In this document: one piece after another, positions 62,693-64,000 of the stretch | Numbering within the stretch: the first letter of the stretch is position 1 | Layout: each line of letters starts with the position of its first letter | Origin: Myceligenerans salitolerans | GTDB taxonomy: Bacteria; Actinomycetota; Actinomycetes; Actinomycetales; Cellulomonadaceae | DNA: 64,000 nt | Reading direction: 5' to 3' | Assembly (NCBI RefSeq): GCF_017349295.1 | Contig: NZ_JAFMPK010000045.1 | Location: 20,759 to 84,758 of the forward strand | Program-made: the position numbers and the translations under genes | The notes under the pieces: generated by a model | Database searches by the model: none | What the model was told of the DNA's origin: nothing | Seen by the model: only the letters and a program-made list of their open reading frames with translations

Positions 62693-63586
62693 TTAACCAG
62701 CAATCGGCATTGTAGTGGCGAGGTGAGTATTCTCGAAATCGATTGGGCTCATGTAGTCGCAGTAGGAGTGTCGTCGTCGCGTGTTGTAGCGGGTGACCCA
62801 CCGGAACACGGACTTCCTGCACTCCCGGGCCCCGTTCCAGCGGCGTTCACCCTGGAGAGTCTCGCGCTTGAGCGCGGCGTTGAAGCTCTCGGCCAGCGCG
62901 TTGTCGGCGCTGGTCCCGACCGCGCCGCGTGACAGGGTCAACCCGTGCCGCCCGGCCGCGGCGAGGAAGTCGTCCGAGCAGTACTGACGGCCGTTGTCGG
63001 AGTGGAAAATCGCCCCAGCCAACGAGCCTCGTTCGCGGGCGGCCGCATCGAGGGCCTCGATGACCAGGGTGTCGCGCATGTGGTCGGCGATCTGCCAGCC
63101 GACCAGGCGCCGGTTGAAGCAGTCGATCACCGTGGCCAAGTAGAGGAACTGCCCATCCCCGATCGGCAGGTAGGTGATGTCACCGACGTACTTCCGGTTC
63201 GGCGCGTCGGCCGTGAAGTCGCGTTCTAGCAGGTCAGGGACCTTCGGGGCGTCCTTGGCCGGGACCGTGGTGCGGACCTTCTTGCGCAGGTGGACCCCCA
63301 CAACCCCGTGCTCGCGCATCACCCGGGCCACGCGCTTGGCGTTCACCACGACCCCGGCGTCGCGCAGCTCAGCGGTCACCCGCGGGGACCCATAGGTCCC
63401 ATCGAACTGCGCGGTGATCGCGGACGCCTTCGCGGCCAGATCGGCGTCCGCCGCCACACGCTCGGCCCGACGATCAGCGCCATCACGCCACTTGTAGTAG
63501 GAAGACCTGCCGATCTGCAGGACCTCACACAGCCGCTTCACCCCGTAGGTGTCATGGAACTCGGCGACGAACTGGAAACGGCTCAC
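62693..63586 (-). CDS. IS3 transposase OrfB, DDE integrase core
   Basis: The 297-residue protein has the IS3 OrfB layout: an HTH_21 region (YGSPRVTAELRDAGVVVNAK) and an rve integrase core with the catalytic triad in DITYLP, FHSDNGRQY and AESFNAALK (D, D, E). It ends with NTRRRHSYCDYMSPIDFE as usual. OrfB starts with a GTG that overlaps the OrfA stop (GTGA at 63583-63586). In IS3 elements the active transposase is an OrfAB fusion made by -1 frameshifting; no strong A-rich slippery run is visible here, so coupling by re-initiation is an alternative. Confidence 0.95.
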   Translation of the reverse strand: MSRFQFVAEFHDTYGVKRLCEVLQIGRSSYYKWRDGADRRAERVAADADLAAKASAITAQFDGTYGSPRVTAELRDAGVVVNAKRVARVMREHGVVGVHLRKKVRTTVPAKDAPKVPDLLERDFTADAPNRKYVGDITYLPIGDGQFLYLATVIDCFNRRLVGWQIADHMRDTLVIEALDAAARERGSLAGAIFHSDNGRQYCSDDFLAAAGRHGLTLSRGAVGTSADNALAESFNAALKRETLQGERRWNGARECRKSVFRWVTRYNTRRRHSYCDYMSPIDFENTHLATTMPIAG

Positions 63587-63927
63587 CAGGTCGTCTCGCC
63601 CGCGAAATACTTCGCCGCCTTGCGCAGGATCTCCCGCTCGGTCTCCAGCAGTGACTTGTCCGCCCGCAACCGCTTGACCTCCGCGCGCAGCCGCTCCAGC
63701 TCCTCAGCCGCCGTCTCAGGCACCCCCGCCCCGCTCGACCCACCGCCGTCATCGGCCCGACCAGCCGCCGTCGGCGACGTCACACCAGCGGCCTGCAACC
63801 ACCTCGACAGGGTTCCCTCGTGAACTCCCAGGTCAGCAGCGATCTCCTTGATCGTCGCCCCCGGCGTGGAGGAGTACAGCTCGACAGCGTCGGCCTTGAA
63901 CTCCTCCGGATAGAACTTCCGCACCAT
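63583..63927 (-). CDS. IS3 transposase OrfA, helix-turn-helix
   Basis: The 114-residue protein begins MVRKFYPEEFKADAVELYSS with the helix-turn-helix of IS3 OrfA (TIKEIAADLGVHEGTLSRWL), then a disordered linker and a leucine-zipper-like coiled coil (EELERLRAEVKRLRADKSLL) used for multimerisation. It binds the terminal repeats. The ATG at 63925-63927 lies about 50 bp inside the right terminal repeat. Complete. Confidence 0.95.
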   Translation of the reverse strand: MVRKFYPEEFKADAVELYSSTPGATIKEIAADLGVHEGTLSRWLQAAGVTSPTAAGRADDGGGSSGAGVPETAAEELERLRAEVKRLRADKSLLETEREILRKAAKYFAGETTW

Positions 63928-63974
63928 GACGGTGAACTCGCTTCCTCCGGACCAAACCAGGTCCAGTCTCTCGC

Positions 63975-64000
63975 GTGTCCACTACTCAGGGGGAAGCCCC
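63975..64000 (-). repeat. Right terminal inverted repeat of the IS3 element
   Basis: Read on the minus strand it begins GGGGCTTCCCCCTGAGTAGT and continues GGACAC, mirroring the left repeat at 62658-62683. It lies at the very edge of the window. Confidence 0.9.

Larger units (their letters stand above)
62658..64000 (-). mobile_element. IS3-family insertion sequence, 1343 bp
   Basis: The element carries overlapping orfA and orfB on the minus strand and is bounded by imperfect 26-bp inverted repeats at 62658-62683 and 63975-64000 (GGGGCTTCCCCC at each outer tip, GTGGACAC at each inner end). The window ends exactly at the outer base of the right repeat, so the target-site duplication cannot be checked. 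Both genes look intact, suggesting a recent insertion, here into the TPR regulator gene. Confidence 0.93.

Noticed and set aside
63560..63620. Classical A-rich -1 frameshift site in the IS3 orfA/orfB overlap
   Set aside because: No A6-7 or AAAG-type slippery run was seen in the overlap, so a programmed frameshift is assumed only from the family, not from the sequence.
1..64000. CRISPR arrays, tRNA, rRNA
   Set aside because: No regularly spaced short repeats, no cloverleaf-like sequence with an intact T-loop and no rRNA signature was noticed while reading. A tRNAscan/Infernal run would be decisive.

Overview
This 64 kb window is high-GC DNA with many GTG starts, long antisense shadow frames and actinobacterial gene families (cytochrome P450s, a NUDIX plus TPR-regulator pair, DUF4259, DUF6236, ADP-ribosylation/crystallin J1, SUKH). 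It most likely comes from an Actinomycetota chromosome, perhaps of the Micrococcales. The sequence does not fix the genus. No ribosomal, tRNA or core metabolic gene was seen. The whole window reads as an accessory island of polymorphic toxins, immunity genes, anti-phage-type proteins, orphan membrane proteins, gene fragments and insertion-sequence remnants.

Layout. Positions 1-5.6 kb hold an RHS toxin locus on the minus strand: a 5'-truncated RHS gene whose toxin tip is interrupted by an in-frame TAG, its lipoprotein immunity candidate, a second (orphan) RHS tip cassette running off the left edge, and a further RHS scrap. Positions 5.6-34 kb are a mosaic of mostly single genes in both orientations: a protein of four cold-shock domains, an ADP-ribosylglycohydrolase, a PIN nuclease, about nine unrelated membrane proteins, a histidine-phosphatase fusion, a DUF3883 gene fragment, DUF6236, a PD-(D/E)xK-like protein, HipBA, and small lipoprotein or acidic proteins. 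Direct-oriented copies of a dispersed repeat lie between these genes; two copies are identical over 275 bp. Positions 34-43 kb hold a SUKH protein, a complete 2295-residue secreted RHS protein with a DUF6973-like tip, and its translationally coupled membrane immunity candidate. Positions 43-53.4 kb form a defence-type segment with HNH and GIY-YIG nucleases, two TIR proteins, a SIR2 NADase-type protein, and pseudogenes of an excisionase, transposases and a DNA methyltransferase. Positions 53.3-60.1 kb are a minus-strand operon with two P450s, two HAD-type genes and small unknown proteins joined mostly by 4-nt ATGA overlaps. Positions 60.2-64 kb hold two small acidic proteins, a decayed NUDIX/regulator pair and an intact IS3-family element whose right terminal repeat ends exactly at the window edge.

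How the genes may work together. The RHS loci follow the toxin-immunity logic: one core gene, a variable C-terminal toxin, an immunity gene within a few bases, and displaced tip cassettes sharing RHS-core homology for replacement. Several head-to-head junctions of 5'-truncated genes, the direct repeats, and four in-frame stop codons inside otherwise continuous coding regions point to intense recombination and decay. The P450 operon is the best candidate for an undescribed system. It pairs a canonical P450 with one lacking the ExxR arginine, next to two mutually related small proteins and a stand-alone C-terminal HAD piece. All functions are inferred from residues visible in the sequence; no database search was run.
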